From Neisseria leonii (GTDB lineage: Bacteria; Pseudomonadota; Gammaproteobacteria; Burkholderiales; Neisseriaceae), in the NCBI RefSeq assembly GCF_028776105.2, contig NZ_CP145606.1, forward strand, positions 1,054,001 to 1,118,000: a DNA stretch of 64,000 bases, written 5' to 3'. Below, piece after piece: positions 53,637 through 63,614 of this stretch; position 1 is the stretch's first letter, and each line of letters begins with the position of its first letter. The position numbers were made by a program, and so were the translations under genes. Under the pieces are notes generated by a model that was not told where the DNA came from, did not search any database, and saw only the letters and a list, made by a program, of their open reading frames with translations.

Positions 53637-55040
53637 ATGAAAACCATTCCCATCATCTCCGGTCAGGAAAAACCCGTATTCGACCGCGCCCTGATTGCCG
53701 CCCTGCCCGCCAGCGGCCCGCGCTATACCTCTTATCCCACTGCCGACCGCTTTACCGCCGCTTTCGGCCAAGAGCAATACCGCTCCACACTCACCCTGCG
53801 CCGCAGCGGCCGACCGCTGTCGCTGTATATCCACATTCCGTTTTGCAACACCATCTGCTACTACTGCGGCTGCAATAAAATCATCACCAAAGACACCGCC
53901 CGCGCCGATACCTATCTCGACTATCTGGAACACGAAATGGCTCTGATTGCACCGCATTTGGGCGGCGGCAGACAGCCCTTGGCGCAACTGCATTTCGGTG
54001 GCGGCACACCCACATTCCTCAACGACAGCCAGCTGGAACGCGCATTCGCCCTGATCCGCCGCCATTTCGACCTGCTGCCCGACGGCGAATATTCCATCGA
54101 AATCGACCCGCGCAAAGTCAGCCGCGAAACCGTCCGCCACCTCGGCCGACTGGGCTTCAACCGCATGAGCGTGGGCATTCAGGATTTCGATCCCCAAGTA
54201 CAGCGGGCGGTAAACCGCATTCAGAGTGTGGCAGAAACCCGCGCCGTTATCGAAGCCGCACGCGAAACGGGTTTCCAATCCGTGAGCGTCGATTTGATTT
54301 ACGGCCTGCCGCACCAATCCGTTTCCGGCATTGCAGCCACACTCGACACCGTTCTCGATCTCGATCCCGACCGCCTTGCCCTTTACCACTACGCCCACCT
54401 GCCCCACCTTTTCAAACCCCAGCGGCGCATCGATACCGCCGCCGTACCCGACAGCGAAACCAAACTCGACATTCTGCAATACGCTGTCGAACGGCTGACT
54501 GCCGCAGGCTATCTGTTTATCGGTATGGACCATTTCGCCAAACCCGGAGACGAACTGGCTGCCGCCCTGAAAAACGGCCGTCTGCAACGCAATTTCCAAG
54601 GCTACTCCACCCATGCCGACTGCGACCTGATTGCGCTCGGCGTATCCGGCATCGGCAAAATCGGCAACGCCTATATCCAAAACGAAAAAGACATCGAGGC
54701 CTACTACGCCGCCATCGATCAAGGCCGCCTGCCCGTTCTGCGCGGATACACCCTCAACCGCGACGACCTTCTGCGCCGCGCCCTGATTCAAGAACTGATG
54801 TGCCGTTTCTCACTTGACATACCCGCATACGAAACCGCCCACAGCATTACCTTCGCCGACTACTTCGCCACCGAACTGGCCGACCTGCACCGCATGGAAC
54901 AGCAAGGCCTGCTGCAGCTGACACCCGACAACCTGCACGTTACCCCCAAAGGCCGCTTCCTGATCCGCAACATCGCCATGGTCTTCGACTACCACCTGCG
55001 CCACAAAACCACACAGGCCGCCTACTCGCAAACCGTCTGA
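53637..55040 (+). CDS. hemN: oxygen-independent coproporphyrinogen III dehydrogenase
   Basis: This 467-residue radical SAM enzyme decarboxylates coproporphyrinogen III for haem synthesis without oxygen. The cluster motif is Cys70, Cys74, Cys77 in FCNTICYYCGC; GGGTPTFL, the SVGIQDFDP region and a HemN C-terminal domain follow. Length and the N-terminal RYTSYPTADRF element separate it from HemW. The upstream FNR box implies induction when oxygen is low. It ends in near-DUS sequence (ACCGTCTGA as final codons). Confidence 0.96.
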   Translation: MKTIPIISGQEKPVFDRALIAALPASGPRYTSYPTADRFTAAFGQEQYRSTLTLRRSGRPLSLYIHIPFCNTICYYCGCNKIITKDTARADTYLDYLEHEMALIAPHLGGGRQPLAQLHFGGGTPTFLNDSQLERAFALIRRHFDLLPDGEYSIEIDPRKVSRETVRHLGRLGFNRMSVGIQDFDPQVQRAVNRIQSVAETRAVIEAARETGFQSVSVDLIYGLPHQSVSGIAATLDTVLDLDPDRLALYHYAHLPHLFKPQRRIDTAAVPDSETKLDILQYAVERLTAAGYLFIGMDHFAKPGDELAAALKNGRLQRNFQGYSTHADCDLIALGVSGIGKIGNAYIQNEKDIEAYYAAIDQGRLPVLRGYTLNRDDLLRRALIQELMCRFSLDIPAYETAHSITFADYFATELADLHRMEQQGLLQLTPDNLHVTPKGRFLIRNIAMVFDYHLRHKTTQAAYSQTV

Positions 55041-55301
55041 CTGCCGAGGCCGTCTGAAACAGCCGCCATACCGATCTATGTCGGATTTAAAAATCCGACC
55101 TACCGGCCCCGCCGCAAACCGTGTAGGTCGGATACTCTGTATCCGACATTTTTCAACATTGCGGCATTTCAGTAGGTCGGATTCTTGAATCCGACATCTC
55201 AAATAAATCCGACATCTCAAACAGAAATGTCGGATACGGGGTATTCGACCTACAAAAAATACGGGGTATGGCGAGATACGGGGTTATGCGGGCAGCAATG
55301 C
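55041..55301. repeat. cluster of four GTCGGAT palindromes
   Basis: Cores at 55080-55103 (ending CCTAC), 55123-55147 (starting GTAGG), 55172-55195 (starting GTAGG) and 55229-55253 (ending CCTAC, one arm mismatched). The last two form one composite of 82 bases; the first two are a right and a left half in tail-to-tail order, as after rearrangement. A short duplicate, AAATCCGACATCTCAAA-like, lies between the last two. No gene. Confidence 0.8.
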
Positions 55302-55333
55302 AAAAAGAGCCTGCATTTGCAGGCTCTTTTTTT
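55302..55333 (-). terminator. terminator of the porin gene
   Basis: AAAGAGCCTGCA and TGCAGGCTCTTT form a 12-bp stem with a 2-base loop and T/A runs on both sides, so it works in either direction. Confidence 0.93.
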
Positions 55334-55346
55334 CTAACCGTTCAGA

Positions 55347-56441
55347 TTAGAATTTGTGGCGCAGACCAACCAGACCGGCAGTCTCATCACGTTTGTTGTC
55401 GCCGCTGCCGGTTTTCAGCCAGCCGGCTTGTGCGAAAGCAGTAGTGCGTTTAGAGAAGTCGTAGTCGGCACCCAGAACCACTTGTTTGTATTGAGAGCCG
55501 TTCAGTTTCTCGCCACCTTCGCTCGCTTTGGCTTTCCAGCCGTGAGCGTAAGACAGTTTCGGAGTTACGTTGCCGAAGCGGTAGCCGACAGTTGCGGCAG
55601 CTTCCAGAGTTTTCACGCCTGCATCTGCGCTGCCACCGGTCACAACAGCATTGTCATCATTGTATACAGCTTTGGCGTAAGAACCGGCAGTATCCCAGTT
55701 TTTGGTGTATTGCGCACCCAAGCCTACGAACAGGTTGTTGGCATCGTAACCGGCTTCCAAGCGGTGTGCGTAGCCGTCTTTACCTTTTGCATAGGTATTG
55801 GCAGCACGCTCAACGTTGTTCTTTTTGAAGCCGAAGCCGTATTGGGCGAATACGCCTGAGTTGGCGAAGTTCAGACCGGCATAGTAGGCATCACGGCCGG
55901 CAACTTCTTTGGTGTATTTGTCAGACGGATTGGCATTGTCGCGCGGGGTGTATTGTACGCTTGCGCTGAAGCCGCCGAAAGACGGGGTGTCATAGCGGGC
56001 AGATACGACGCGGCTGCCGGTACGGGTAAAGATGCCCAGACCCAGAGCGTTGTTGTCGTATTCCCAATTGTCGATGGTACCCATGTTGTTCAGCGGGGTG
56101 CTGATGTAACCGGCACGTACCTTACCGAAGCCGCCTTCCAAACCGATGAAAGAATCGCGGGTACCGAAACCGCGGTTTTTATTACCGTCAACGCTTACAC
56201 GGCTTTCCACCTGCCAAATCGCATCCAGACCGTCAGCCAGGTTTTCTTTGCCTTTGAAGCCGATGCGCGAACCGAAGTCGGCGATTTCAGTGGCAGTAGA
56301 AGATTTTTCATTGCTGCTGCCGTTTTTGTTTTTGAATTTGGAAATTTCAACACCGGCTTTGACTTGGCCGTACAGGACAACGTCAGCCATTGCAGCAACC
56401 GGCAGAGCGGTCAGCGCCAGAGCAATCAGAGTTTTTTTCAT
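55347..56441 (-). CDS. PorB-type general porin
   Basis: This 364-residue trimeric-porin family protein has a signal peptide ending AMA before DVVLYGQVKAGVE, the hallmark Neisseria porin start, and ends GLVGLRHKF with a C-terminal Phe for outer-membrane insertion. DFGSRIGFKGKENLADGLDAIWQ and PLNNMGTIDNWEYD line the first strands and the loop-3 constriction. It admits small solutes. ATG at 56441 follows AAGGAA; the frame to 56501 overlaps the leader. Codon use is more uniform than neighbouring genes, as expected for high expression. Confidence 0.95.
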   Translation of the reverse strand: MKKTLIALALTALPVAAMADVVLYGQVKAGVEISKFKNKNGSSNEKSSTATEIADFGSRIGFKGKENLADGLDAIWQVESRVSVDGNKNRGFGTRDSFIGLEGGFGKVRAGYISTPLNNMGTIDNWEYDNNALGLGIFTRTGSRVVSARYDTPSFGGFSASVQYTPRDNANPSDKYTKEVAGRDAYYAGLNFANSGVFAQYGFGFKKNNVERAANTYAKGKDGYAHRLEAGYDANNLFVGLGAQYTKNWDTAGSYAKAVYNDDNAVVTGGSADAGVKTLEAAATVGYRFGNVTPKLSYAHGWKAKASEGGEKLNGSQYKQVVLGADYDFSKRTTAFAQAGWLKTGSGDNKRDETAGLVGLRHKF

Positions 56442-57008
56442 TGCTGTATTCCTTTTCGAGATTAAGAAAAAAAACCTAAGATGGCATGGAAAAGATTCCA
56501 TCTAAAGCTTTCTGGTTAATCGCATCGGTCGCGATTTCATGGCTGCTAATATAATTGCTTCATTGCGAAAAAACAAATTTTCCCGCCAAGAGTTTGGCGG
56601 CAGCACGGCAAAAAGTGTGGCCTTTTTCCAACAGGTTATTTTATTTTCTGTTTTGATTCAATGGCATAAAATTTGAAAAACACAGTATCGACCCGGTGTT
56701 GTTTTTCTGCACATCTGGACGTTTTTTGGCGCTTTCTGCGCAGAAAAGCAGGAAAGCGGGTGTTTTTCGGGGGTTTGCAAGGGGGGAGGCTGCGGGTGGG
56801 AAAGTGTTCCGGCAGTGTGTATATCGGATTCGGGAATACTGCCTGCGGCGGGTTTAGATGCAGGAGCGATACCGTATCTGTCCTGTCGGCTGTGGTCGGC
56901 AGCGGTGTAGTCGGATACTTGTATCCGACACCCCCGATACGGTGACTGCGGCTGCGCTGTCAGTCGGATTTGAAAATCCGACCTACGGGCTACGGGCGGT
57001 ATGGAATG
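56442..57008. other. porin promoter region and gene-free stretch
   Basis: The porin leader and promoter occupy about 56442-56600; AATTATATT (56551-56559, minus strand) could be the -10. An open frame at 56673-56945 (+) starts with TTG and ends inside a repeat, and is not supported. A composite GTCGGAT element (pair 8) covers 56908-56986, from GTAG to CCTAC. Confidence 0.65.
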
Positions 57009-57010
57009 AA

Positions 57011-57052
57011 AAGGCCGTCTGAAAACACAGAAAACGTGTTTTCAGACGGCCT
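57011..57052 (-). terminator. DUS-pair terminator of hemCDXY
   Basis: AAGGCCGTCTGAAAACAC and GTGTTTTCAGACGGCCT enclose about seven bases. It is the first hairpin after the hemY stop on the minus strand. Confidence 0.8.
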
Positions 57053-57130
57053 CGTAGTTCAATCAAACGGTTTTCTGCATTCGATTGAACAGGATTCGCG
57101 TTTTTTCAGGCATCTTCCCGAACACGGCGG

Positions 57131-58363
57131 TCAGCGGCTGTCGGGCAATACGGCGGGGGCTGCCTGCTCTTCTTCCTGTACGGCTTCGTCGAATGCGTAG
57201 CGGCGTTGGGCTTCGGCCTTGGCGTGTCCGCCGGTTTCGTCGAATACTTTCGCCAAGACTAAGCGCGCCTGTACGCTTTCGCGCAAGGCCAGGCTGGCTT
57301 CCAGATAGCTTTGTGCTTTGCCCCACAGACCCTGCCCGTAGGCCAGGATTCCCAAATGCAGCAGCAGGGCGGCATCATCGGGATGCTGTTTGAGCCAGCC
57401 GTCGGCGGTATCGATGGCACGGCGGCGGGCTTTTTCGTCGAGATAGCGCACGCTGCGGGCAAAAACGGGCAGCAGCTCTTCCTGACGGGTTTGCGGGTAG
57501 TGTTTCTCCACCCATGCCGCTGCTGCGCCGTACATGCCCAAGTGTTCGTATTTCTGTGCTACGGCAACGCACAAACCGCCGCTTTTCTGTTCGTCGGGAA
57601 TGCGCTTTAAGGCGGCTTTGACGCCGTCTGAATCAGCAGCCAGCGACAGCAGGCGGCGGTAGGCCCACTCTTGGTGCTGATCCAGTTCGCGGCCGTTGAT
57701 GGCACCGGCTTTTTTCAGTTTGGCGGCTTTTTCCAAGACGGCTGCGGCATCGCCGTGGTCGAGCGCGTAGCGCAGGTCGAGCTTGGCCAAGCGGGTCAGT
57801 CCGGGGTTGAGGCGGCGGGCATCGTCCATATGCCTTGCGGCGGCCTCGTAGTCGCGTGCCGCCAGCGCGCCTTCGGCTTGCAGCAGGTGGCGCGAAAGCT
57901 GGCTTTTGCCGGGCAGTTTGGCGATTTCCTGCAAGTAGCCGTCACGGCGGGCGGTATCGTCCACGGCATCGGCGGCGTGTGCGGCCAGCATCAGTGCCAG
58001 TGTGCGGTTGTCGCCCGTATTTTTGCCGGTCAATACTTTATCGGCCTCCTGCGCGGCTTTTTGGTACCGGCCTTCAAAATAGGCCAAGCCTGCCGCATTC
58101 AGGTGGCTGCCCGCCTGTTTTTCCTGACGGCGGCTGCGGAAGCGGCCGATGCGGCCGGGCAGGTCGAGCAGGCCGGCGATCAGGCGGACCAGCAGGTAGA
58201 GTACGACTACGGCCAGAATCAGCCCCAAAACAAAGGTATGCAGATTGATCCGCAGCAGGGTTTGCCCGACCGCGATATAGACGTTGCCGTCATAAGCTCC
58301 CGCAGCCACGGCCAAGCCCACCGCTGCGGCAAACAGCACAATAATCCAAATCAGGTTTTTCAT
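57131..58363 (-). CDS. hemY: HemY-like membrane TPR protein
   Basis: This 410-residue protein of the E. coli HemY type (not protoporphyrinogen oxidase) has two N-terminal membrane helices (about 4-22 and 42-64), then helical TPR-like repeats (HLNAAGLAYFEGRYQKAAQE, LQAEGALAARDYEAAARHMD). It ends the hem operon, overlapping hemX by ATGA. It is thought to assist haem synthesis or envelope quality control; the mechanism is unknown. Confidence 0.92.
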   Translation of the reverse strand: MKNLIWIIVLFAAAVGLAVAAGAYDGNVYIAVGQTLLRINLHTFVLGLILAVVVLYLLVRLIAGLLDLPGRIGRFRSRRQEKQAGSHLNAAGLAYFEGRYQKAAQEADKVLTGKNTGDNRTLALMLAAHAADAVDDTARRDGYLQEIAKLPGKSQLSRHLLQAEGALAARDYEAAARHMDDARRLNPGLTRLAKLDLRYALDHGDAAAVLEKAAKLKKAGAINGRELDQHQEWAYRRLLSLAADSDGVKAALKRIPDEQKSGGLCVAVAQKYEHLGMYGAAAAWVEKHYPQTRQEELLPVFARSVRYLDEKARRRAIDTADGWLKQHPDDAALLLHLGILAYGQGLWGKAQSYLEASLALRESVQARLVLAKVFDETGGHAKAEAQRRYAFDEAVQEEEQAAPAVLPDSR

Positions 58364-59658
58364 GCCGCTTCCCCTTTGATGTCGGTTTGGGAAGCTGCTT
58401 TTTCCTGCGGTGCCGATGCGGCAGGCGCGGAAGCTTCACCGGCTTGCGGCGCAGAGGCTGCCGACGGGGCAGGATCGGAAGCAGCAGGCTCGGAAGCGGC
58501 GGCGTTCGGGCCGGATACCGTGGCGCGCGCGTTGTCCTGATAGTCTTTGACGGCGGTCAGGCCGGCTTTCAGCACTTCGCCCGACAGACTGCCCACATCA
58601 AGCGTTTTGAGTTCGACCAGCTCTTTGAGCCAAGCCTGCACGGCGGGCGAGCCAGTATCAAAATACTGTTTGACCGCCGCTTCGGCACTGTTCAAATCGC
58701 TCAGGTAAATATCGCCGTTGTGGCGCAGCATGGCGGTACGCGCGTCCAGCAGGCGCAGGCGCAGGTTTTCGCGCACGAAATAAACCTGCTCGGGCGACAT
58801 CAGCATGGCATCGTCGTTTTTCAGACGGCGTACTTCCACCAGACCCTGCAATGCACTCAATGTTTTATCGCGCAGGTTTTCCCACCATGTGCCGCCCGTA
58901 TTAACGGCGGGCGGTACACCGTTTTCGGTGGGTTTCAAGGTATTGTCGATAGTCAGCGGCAGTCCGGATACCGCGCTTTCCAGCCGGTCAAGACGCAGGG
59001 CCGTTCCCGAAACGTCGAGATACTGGCGTTTTTTCAGTTCCGCCAGATCGGCACTGACAGCCTGTTTGATCGGCAGCAGCGCGGCCTGATCGAAAGATTG
59101 CAGGCGGTTTTCGATATTTTCCAGCACCCTGACCGCCGCCGGTACGTTACCCGACAGCAAAAGCTGCTGGGCAGCCGTATTGAGGGCGGATTCGACTTCG
59201 TTTACCAGCCAGTCGGTACGGCTGCGCAGCAGTTCCTGATAAGCGCGGTTGGCGCGGGCAATCTGTTCGCCCTGCGCTTTGCCGGCGGATTCCAGCTGCG
59301 CCAGCTGCGCGGCCGCTTCGTCTTGCCTGCGCAGGCTCTCTTGCAGCAGGGCGGCGTTTCCACTCTCGCCCAAAGCCGCTTTTTCGATTTTCTGGTTTAA
59401 AGCCAGCTCCTGATTTTTCAAAACGTTCTGACCCTGCACAAACAGAAAGCCGCCGGCACCGAGTGCCAGCAGGGAAAGTACCAAGGCACTGCCCGCCAAT
59501 ACTTTGCCGCCGGACTGTTTGATGATGACGGGTGCGGCCGGCGGGGCGGTTTGTGCGTCTGCGGCAGACGGTGCCGCCTGCACCACGGCCGGAACGGGCG
59601 CGGTATCCGCAGGTTTGCGGTCGGCATGATCCGGCTGCTTGTTTTCTTGCTCGCTCAT
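58360..59658 (-). CDS. hemX: HemX-like membrane protein
   Basis: This 432-residue protein has a Pro/Ala-rich cytoplasmic head (1-50), one membrane helix (VLAGSALVLSLLALGAGGFLFV, about 51-72), a coiled coil (about 75-145) and a periplasmic part of DUF513/HemX type with RTDWLVNEVESAL and PEQVYFVRENLRLRLLDARTAML. The C-terminus is Ala/Ser/Pro-rich. Some relatives were named uroporphyrinogen methyltransferase, but it lacks the SAM fold. It overlaps hemD and hemY by four bases each. Confidence 0.92.
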   Translation of the reverse strand: MSEQENKQPDHADRKPADTAPVPAVVQAAPSAADAQTAPPAAPVIIKQSGGKVLAGSALVLSLLALGAGGFLFVQGQNVLKNQELALNQKIEKAALGESGNAALLQESLRRQDEAAAQLAQLESAGKAQGEQIARANRAYQELLRSRTDWLVNEVESALNTAAQQLLLSGNVPAAVRVLENIENRLQSFDQAALLPIKQAVSADLAELKKRQYLDVSGTALRLDRLESAVSGLPLTIDNTLKPTENGVPPAVNTGGTWWENLRDKTLSALQGLVEVRRLKNDDAMLMSPEQVYFVRENLRLRLLDARTAMLRHNGDIYLSDLNSAEAAVKQYFDTGSPAVQAWLKELVELKTLDVGSLSGEVLKAGLTAVKDYQDNARATVSGPNAAASEPAASDPAPSAASAPQAGEASAPAASAPQEKAASQTDIKGEAA

Positions 59659-60434
59659 GATGGGTTCTCCGTATCGGGATTCAAAATAACCGCGTCCGGC
59701 ATACCGGCCGTTTCAATCTGCCGCACGCCTGCCGCACGCAGATCGGCGGCAATACGCGGATGATGGGTGAAGTATATCAAGGATTGCAGGGTTTGCATCA
59801 TTTCGGGCGGCGCGCGGTCGAAGAAGAGGCGCACCATTTCGCGCGACGTTATCCACACGGCGCGCACATCGGCCGTCTGAAAAACCGTCCAGTCGGGCGT
59901 TTGCGGCACGCGGCGGTAGATTTCGCCGAAATGCACATCCAATCCGCGCCGCCGCAGCTGTGCGGCCAGCCAGCCGCGCCCGCCTTCGCCGCGTATGATG
60001 CCGACTGCGGCTCCGGCAGGCAGTGTATCCCAAACCGGCAGGGCGGCGGCGGCTTCGCTGTCATTGCCGCCCTGCGGGCAATGTATCTGCCTGCAACCGG
60101 CACGGTGCAATGTCCGGGCGGTTGTCCGGCCGACCGCGATGTGCGGCAGAGACAGAACGTGTTCCGTGAAAAAAGGCTGCGCGGCTTCCACCGCGCTCGG
60201 GCTGACCCAAAACAGCGCAGAGGCCGTCTGAAAAAGGTTTGCCAGAATACTGTGCCGTTCCGGCAGCGGTTCAATCCGCATCACGCTGAATGCGATGCCC
60301 TGCCAGCCTACCGCCTGCCACACTGCCGAATCGGCCGCCGCGCGTGCCTGCGGGCGCACCAGCAATACTGCCGCCCGACGGCCGTTTTCCGCCAAGGGCG
60401 CGGGGGGCGGGAAGCGGCGGCCGTTTTCAGGCAT
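59655..60434 (-). CDS. hemD: uroporphyrinogen-III synthase
   Basis: This 259-residue enzyme closes hydroxymethylbilane with inversion of ring D. Conserved features are sparse, as usual for HemD: LLVRPQA at the N-terminus, [34 protein letters not shown] and [15 protein letters not shown] at 60434 overlaps the hemC stop by eight bases; an upstream ATG at 60461 would overlap more. Its order hemC-hemD-hemX-hemY matches the standard operon. Confidence 0.93.
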   Translation of the reverse strand: MPENGRRFPPPAPLAENGRRAAVLLVRPQARAAADSAVWQAVGWQGIAFSVMRIEPLPERHSILANLFQTASALFWVSPSAVEAAQPFFTEHVLSLPHIAVGRTTARTLHRAGCRQIHCPQGGNDSEAAAALPVWDTLPAGAAVGIIRGEGGRGWLAAQLRRRGLDVHFGEIYRRVPQTPDWTVFQTADVRAVWITSREMVRLFFDRAPPEMMQTLQSLIYFTHHPRIAADLRAAGVRQIETAGMPDAVILNPDTENPS

Positions 60435-61371
60435 CGGGCTGTTCCGCCAATACAGCGGCAATCAGTTCGTGCGCGCCCTCGTCGGCCAGCTGTTTGGCGA
60501 CCGCGCGGCCGAGTGCGTCGGCATAGGCCAGCGGAGCTTGTGCAGAGGCTTGGAGCAGCACCGAACCGTCGGGGTGGCCGACCAGTCCGCGCAGGGTCAG
60601 CAGGCCGTTTTCTTCGGTGCAATAGGCGGCCAGCGGCACTTGGCAACTGCCGCCCAAAGCGCGTGCCAAAGCGCGTTCGGCGGTTACGCAGGCGTTGGTC
60701 AGGCTGTGGTTGAGCGGATTGAGGACTTCCAGCAGTTCGATGCGGGAAGCGGCAATTTCGATACCCAATGCGCCCTGCCCCGCCGCAGGCAGGCTGTCGG
60801 CGGGCGACAAGACGCAGCGGATGCGGTCGGCCAAGCCCAACCGCGCCAAACCCGCTTCTGCCAGTATGACGGCATCGTATTCGCCGTTGTCCAGCTTAGC
60901 CAGACGGGTTTGCAGGTTGCCGCGCAGCGGGCGGACGGCCAGTTGCGGGAAACGGGCACGCAGCTGGGCTTCGCGGCGCAGGCTGGACGTTCCCACTACC
61001 GCACCGGCCGGCATCTCTTCCAAGCGCGCGTAACGGTTGGACACCAATGCGTCAAATGCACCGGCACGCTCGCACACGGCCGCCAACAGAAAGCCTTCGG
61101 GCAAATCCATCGGCACATCTTTTACCGAATGCACGGCCAAATCCGCCCGCCCGTCCAGCAATGCCTGCTCCAACTCTTTGACAAACAGTCCTTTGCCGCC
61201 GACTTTGGACAGGGTGCGGTCGAGGATTTGGTCGCCGCGCGTGGTCATGCCCAAGATGCTGACGGCGCAATCGGGATAAAGCTTCTGCAAACGGCTTTGG
61301 ATATGCCCGGCCTGCCACATGGCCAGACGGCTTTCTCGGCTGGCAATCACCAGTTTTTTCGGTGCATTCAT
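60427..61371 (-). CDS. hemC: porphobilinogen deaminase (hydroxymethylbilane synthase)
   Basis: This 314-residue enzyme joins four porphobilinogens. It shows [58 protein letters not shown] and [16 protein letters not shown]; the dipyrromethane cofactor is bound by the Cys in [11 protein letters not shown] near residue 245. First gene of the hemCDXY operon; all junctions overlap, so the four are translationally coupled. A DUS pair separates it from osmC. Confidence 0.96.
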   Translation of the reverse strand: MNAPKKLVIASRESRLAMWQAGHIQSRLQKLYPDCAVSILGMTTRGDQILDRTLSKVGGKGLFVKELEQALLDGRADLAVHSVKDVPMDLPEGFLLAAVCERAGAFDALVSNRYARLEEMPAGAVVGTSSLRREAQLRARFPQLAVRPLRGNLQTRLAKLDNGEYDAVILAEAGLARLGLADRIRCVLSPADSLPAAGQGALGIEIAASRIELLEVLNPLNHSLTNACVTAERALARALGGSCQVPLAAYCTEENGLLTLRGLVGHPDGSVLLQASAQAPLAYADALGRAVAKQLADEGAHELIAAVLAEQPDA

Positions 61372-61414
61372 GAAAATATACCTTGGTGGAAAACGGCAAA
61401 AGTGTAACAGAATC

Positions 61415-61457
61415 GAGGCCGTCTGAAAAACCGCATCCGGCGTTTTCAGACGGCCTC
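61415..61457. terminator. DUS pair between the osmC-family gene and hemC
   Basis: GAGGCCGTCTGAAAA and TTTTCAGACGGCCTC enclose 13 bases. It lies beyond the OsmC-family stop on the minus strand and upstream of hemC. Confidence 0.75.
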
Positions 61458-61497
61458 TCCACGTCGGGCAAAACGGGGGGTACAGACAAGTGCCGCC

Positions 61498-61911
61498 CTA
61501 ATCCGCCAGGATTTCAAAACTGTGGGTGATTTTGGCGGCCTTGCCCAGCATCAGGGAGGCTGAGCAGTATTTTTCCGCCGACAGCCCGACGGCTTTCTCC
61601 ACCGCCGCCGGATTCAGATCGCGGCCGTAAACCTGAAAATGAATGTGGATTTCGGTAAACACGCGCGGGGCGGTGTCGGCGCGCTTGGCCGTTACTGTGG
61701 CGCGGCAGTCGCTGACCTGCTGACGCTGCTTCTGCGCAATCATCACCACGTCGATGCCGGCACAGCCCGCTACGCCCAGCAGCAGCATTTCCATCGGACT
61801 GGGGCCGCGCTTGTCTCCTTCCGCCGCCGCACCTTCCATAATGACGGTATGGCCGTCTGCGGTTCGCCCCTCGAAACACAGGCCGTCTATCCATCTGCTG
61901 TTTACCTGCAT
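61498..61911 (-). CDS. OsmC-family protein
   Basis: This 137-residue protein has the OsmC fold with both peroxidatic-type cysteines: GVAGCAGIDVV and KYCSASLML. It is the YhfA-like short branch. Such proteins reduce organic peroxides; this branch's substrate is less certain. Its start overlaps the rraA end by ten bases, so the two are co-transcribed. Confidence 0.88.
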   Translation of the reverse strand: MQVNSRWIDGLCFEGRTADGHTVIMEGAAAEGDKRGPSPMEMLLLGVAGCAGIDVVMIAQKQRQQVSDCRATVTAKRADTAPRVFTEIHIHFQVYGRDLNPAAVEKAVGLSAEKYCSASLMLGKAAKITHSFEILAD

Positions 61912-62408
61912 GACGATGCCTCTCCGGCCGGTGCAATCGGTTCGGCCGATACCAATATACCGTCGGCATCGCTGTACAGATAATGCCCCGGCACAAAATC
62001 GACACCGCCGAACGAAACGGTTACATCAACTTCGCCCGCACCGTCTTTGGCACTTTTGCGCGGATTGCAGCCCAAAGCTTTCACGCCGAAATCCATTTGA
62101 TCTATGGCTTCGCTGTCGCGGATGACGCCGAAAATCACCGCCCCCGCCCAACCGTTGGCCGCACCGGCTGCCGCAATCATGTCGCCCATCAGTGCACTGG
62201 AAAGCGAACCGCCCCCGTCCACCACCAACACTTCGCCGTCCGACGGCCGGTTCATCAACTGTTTGACCAAACCGTTGTCGCGGAAACAGCGCACGGTGCG
62301 GATACGGCCGCAAAAGCGGCGGCGGCCGAAACTGCGGAACTGGGTTTCGCAGGAAGGGGTATCGGGTGCCGCATCAATCAGATCGGCGGTGGCAAATGCA
62401 GACAACAT
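61902..62408 (-). CDS. rraA: RraA-family protein
   Basis: This 168-residue protein matches RraA: ATADLIDAAP at the N-terminus, RTVRCFRDNGLVKQLM, GEVLVVDGGGSLSSALMGDMIAAAG and GVIRDSEAIDQMDFGVKALG. In E. coli RraA inhibits RNase E; many relatives are aldolases for 4-hydroxy-4-methyl-2-oxoglutarate or oxaloacetate decarboxylases, and the aspartate and arginine of the active site are present. ATG at 62408 follows GGAGAAAATC. First gene of the pair with the OsmC-family gene. Confidence 0.9.
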   Translation of the reverse strand: MLSAFATADLIDAAPDTPSCETQFRSFGRRRFCGRIRTVRCFRDNGLVKQLMNRPSDGEVLVVDGGGSLSSALMGDMIAAAGAANGWAGAVIFGVIRDSEAIDQMDFGVKALGCNPRKSAKDGAGEVDVTVSFGGVDFVPGHYLYSDADGILVSAEPIAPAGEASSCR

Positions 62409-62464
62409 GATTTTCTCCTTTTTTTCAGGCGGTTTTCAGACGGCCTTGGCGGCCGGGAATCCGG

Positions 62465-63466
62465 TCAGGCCCGTTCCAGCAGCCACGCCACATAACGCGC
62501 CACGCCCTCTTCCACGCTGTAAAACGGCATGGCGTAGCCTGCGGCGCGCAGTTTGGCAATATCGGCCTGGGTGAAACTCTGGTACTTGCCTTTCAGTGCG
62601 TCGGGGAACGGCAGGTAGCGGATCAGCCCGCTGTCCACCAATTCCGCCAGCGGCAGCGGGTCTTTGCCTTCGGCCGCGCGGCAGGCATTGACGGTGGCGG
62701 CGGCCAAGTCGTTAAACGGCTGGCTGCGGCCGGTACCCAGATTGAAAATGCCCGACTGCATGGGGTGGTCGAGAAAATGCAGGTTGACCGCCACCACATC
62801 TTCGACGCTGACGAAATCGCGGCTCTGGCCGCCGTCGGCATAACCGTCGTAGGCACCGAACAGATTGACAAAGCCCTGTTCTCGGTATTGGTGGAAATGA
62901 TGGTAGGCCACCGAAGCCATGCGGCCTTTGTGCTGCTCGCGCGCGCCATAAACGTTGAAATAGCGGAAACCGGCCACCTGCGCGCTCAATCCTTCGGCCA
63001 TGCGGCGGCGCACCACTTGGTCGAACAGGAATTTGGAGTAGCCGTACACATTGAGCGGCGCCTCCAAAGCGCGCTCTTCACGGAAAACTTCGCCTTTGCC
63101 GTACACTGCCGCGCTGGAAGCGTACAGGAAGGGAATGCGCTGGTCCTGACACCAGTCGAGCAGGTCGAGGCTGTATTGGTAGTTGTTGTCCATCATGTAC
63201 AGGCCGTCGTGGTTCATGGTGTCGGAACACGCGCCCTGATGGAAGACTGCCTGTATATCGGCAAACGGAAAGCTGTGGTTGCGCACCTGGCGGATAAATT
63301 CGTGCTTATCCAGATAATGGCCGATGTCGCAGTCGGCCAGATTTTGGAATTTATCGCCGTGCGCCAGATTATCGACGGCCACAATATCCGTGATCCCGCG
63401 CCCGTTCAAAGCCTTGACGATGTTGCTGCCGATAAAGCCGGCCGCGCCGGTTACGATGATGGTCAT
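62465..63466 (-). CDS. hldD: ADP-L-glycero-D-manno-heptose 6-epimerase
   Basis: This 333-residue extended short-chain dehydrogenase makes the heptose precursor for lipooligosaccharide core. Rossmann motif [10 protein letters not shown] (residues 6-15), [13 protein letters not shown], the YxxxK pair in YGYSKFLFD, and [19 protein letters not shown] are diagnostic (also called rfaD/gmhD). ATG at 63466 starts the Rossmann fold; the frame to 63538 is not used. It stands between the rraA pair and leuA. Confidence 0.96.
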   Translation of the reverse strand: MTIIVTGAAGFIGSNIVKALNGRGITDIVAVDNLAHGDKFQNLADCDIGHYLDKHEFIRQVRNHSFPFADIQAVFHQGACSDTMNHDGLYMMDNNYQYSLDLLDWCQDQRIPFLYASSAAVYGKGEVFREERALEAPLNVYGYSKFLFDQVVRRRMAEGLSAQVAGFRYFNVYGAREQHKGRMASVAYHHFHQYREQGFVNLFGAYDGYADGGQSRDFVSVEDVVAVNLHFLDHPMQSGIFNLGTGRSQPFNDLAAATVNACRAAEGKDPLPLAELVDSGLIRYLPFPDALKGKYQSFTQADIAKLRAAGYAMPFYSVEEGVARYVAWLLERA

Positions 63467-63550
63467 GATGCACTCTTTCCTGAAAATAAGCCGCCCGCAG
63501 GCGTGCTGGCTATTGTAACGCAATCCGCCGTTTTGCACGAACGGCGGTCA

Positions 63551-63605
63551 AAAAAGCCGTCTGAAAACGGCGTTTGGCAGCCAAACGGTTTTCAGACGGC
63601 CTTTT
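63551..63605 (-). terminator. DUS-pair terminator of leuA
   Basis: AAAAAGCCGTCTGAAAACG and CGGTTTTCAGACGGCCTTTT flank an inner GTTTGGCAGCCAAAC dyad, making a long hairpin next to the leuA stop. Confidence 0.85.
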
Positions 63606-63614
63606 GCCGGGAAA

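Noticed and set aside
56673..56945. 90-codon frame downstream of the porin promoter region
   Set aside because: TTG start, no ribosome-binding site, and the C-terminus (GYLYPT) is translated GTCGGAT repeat.
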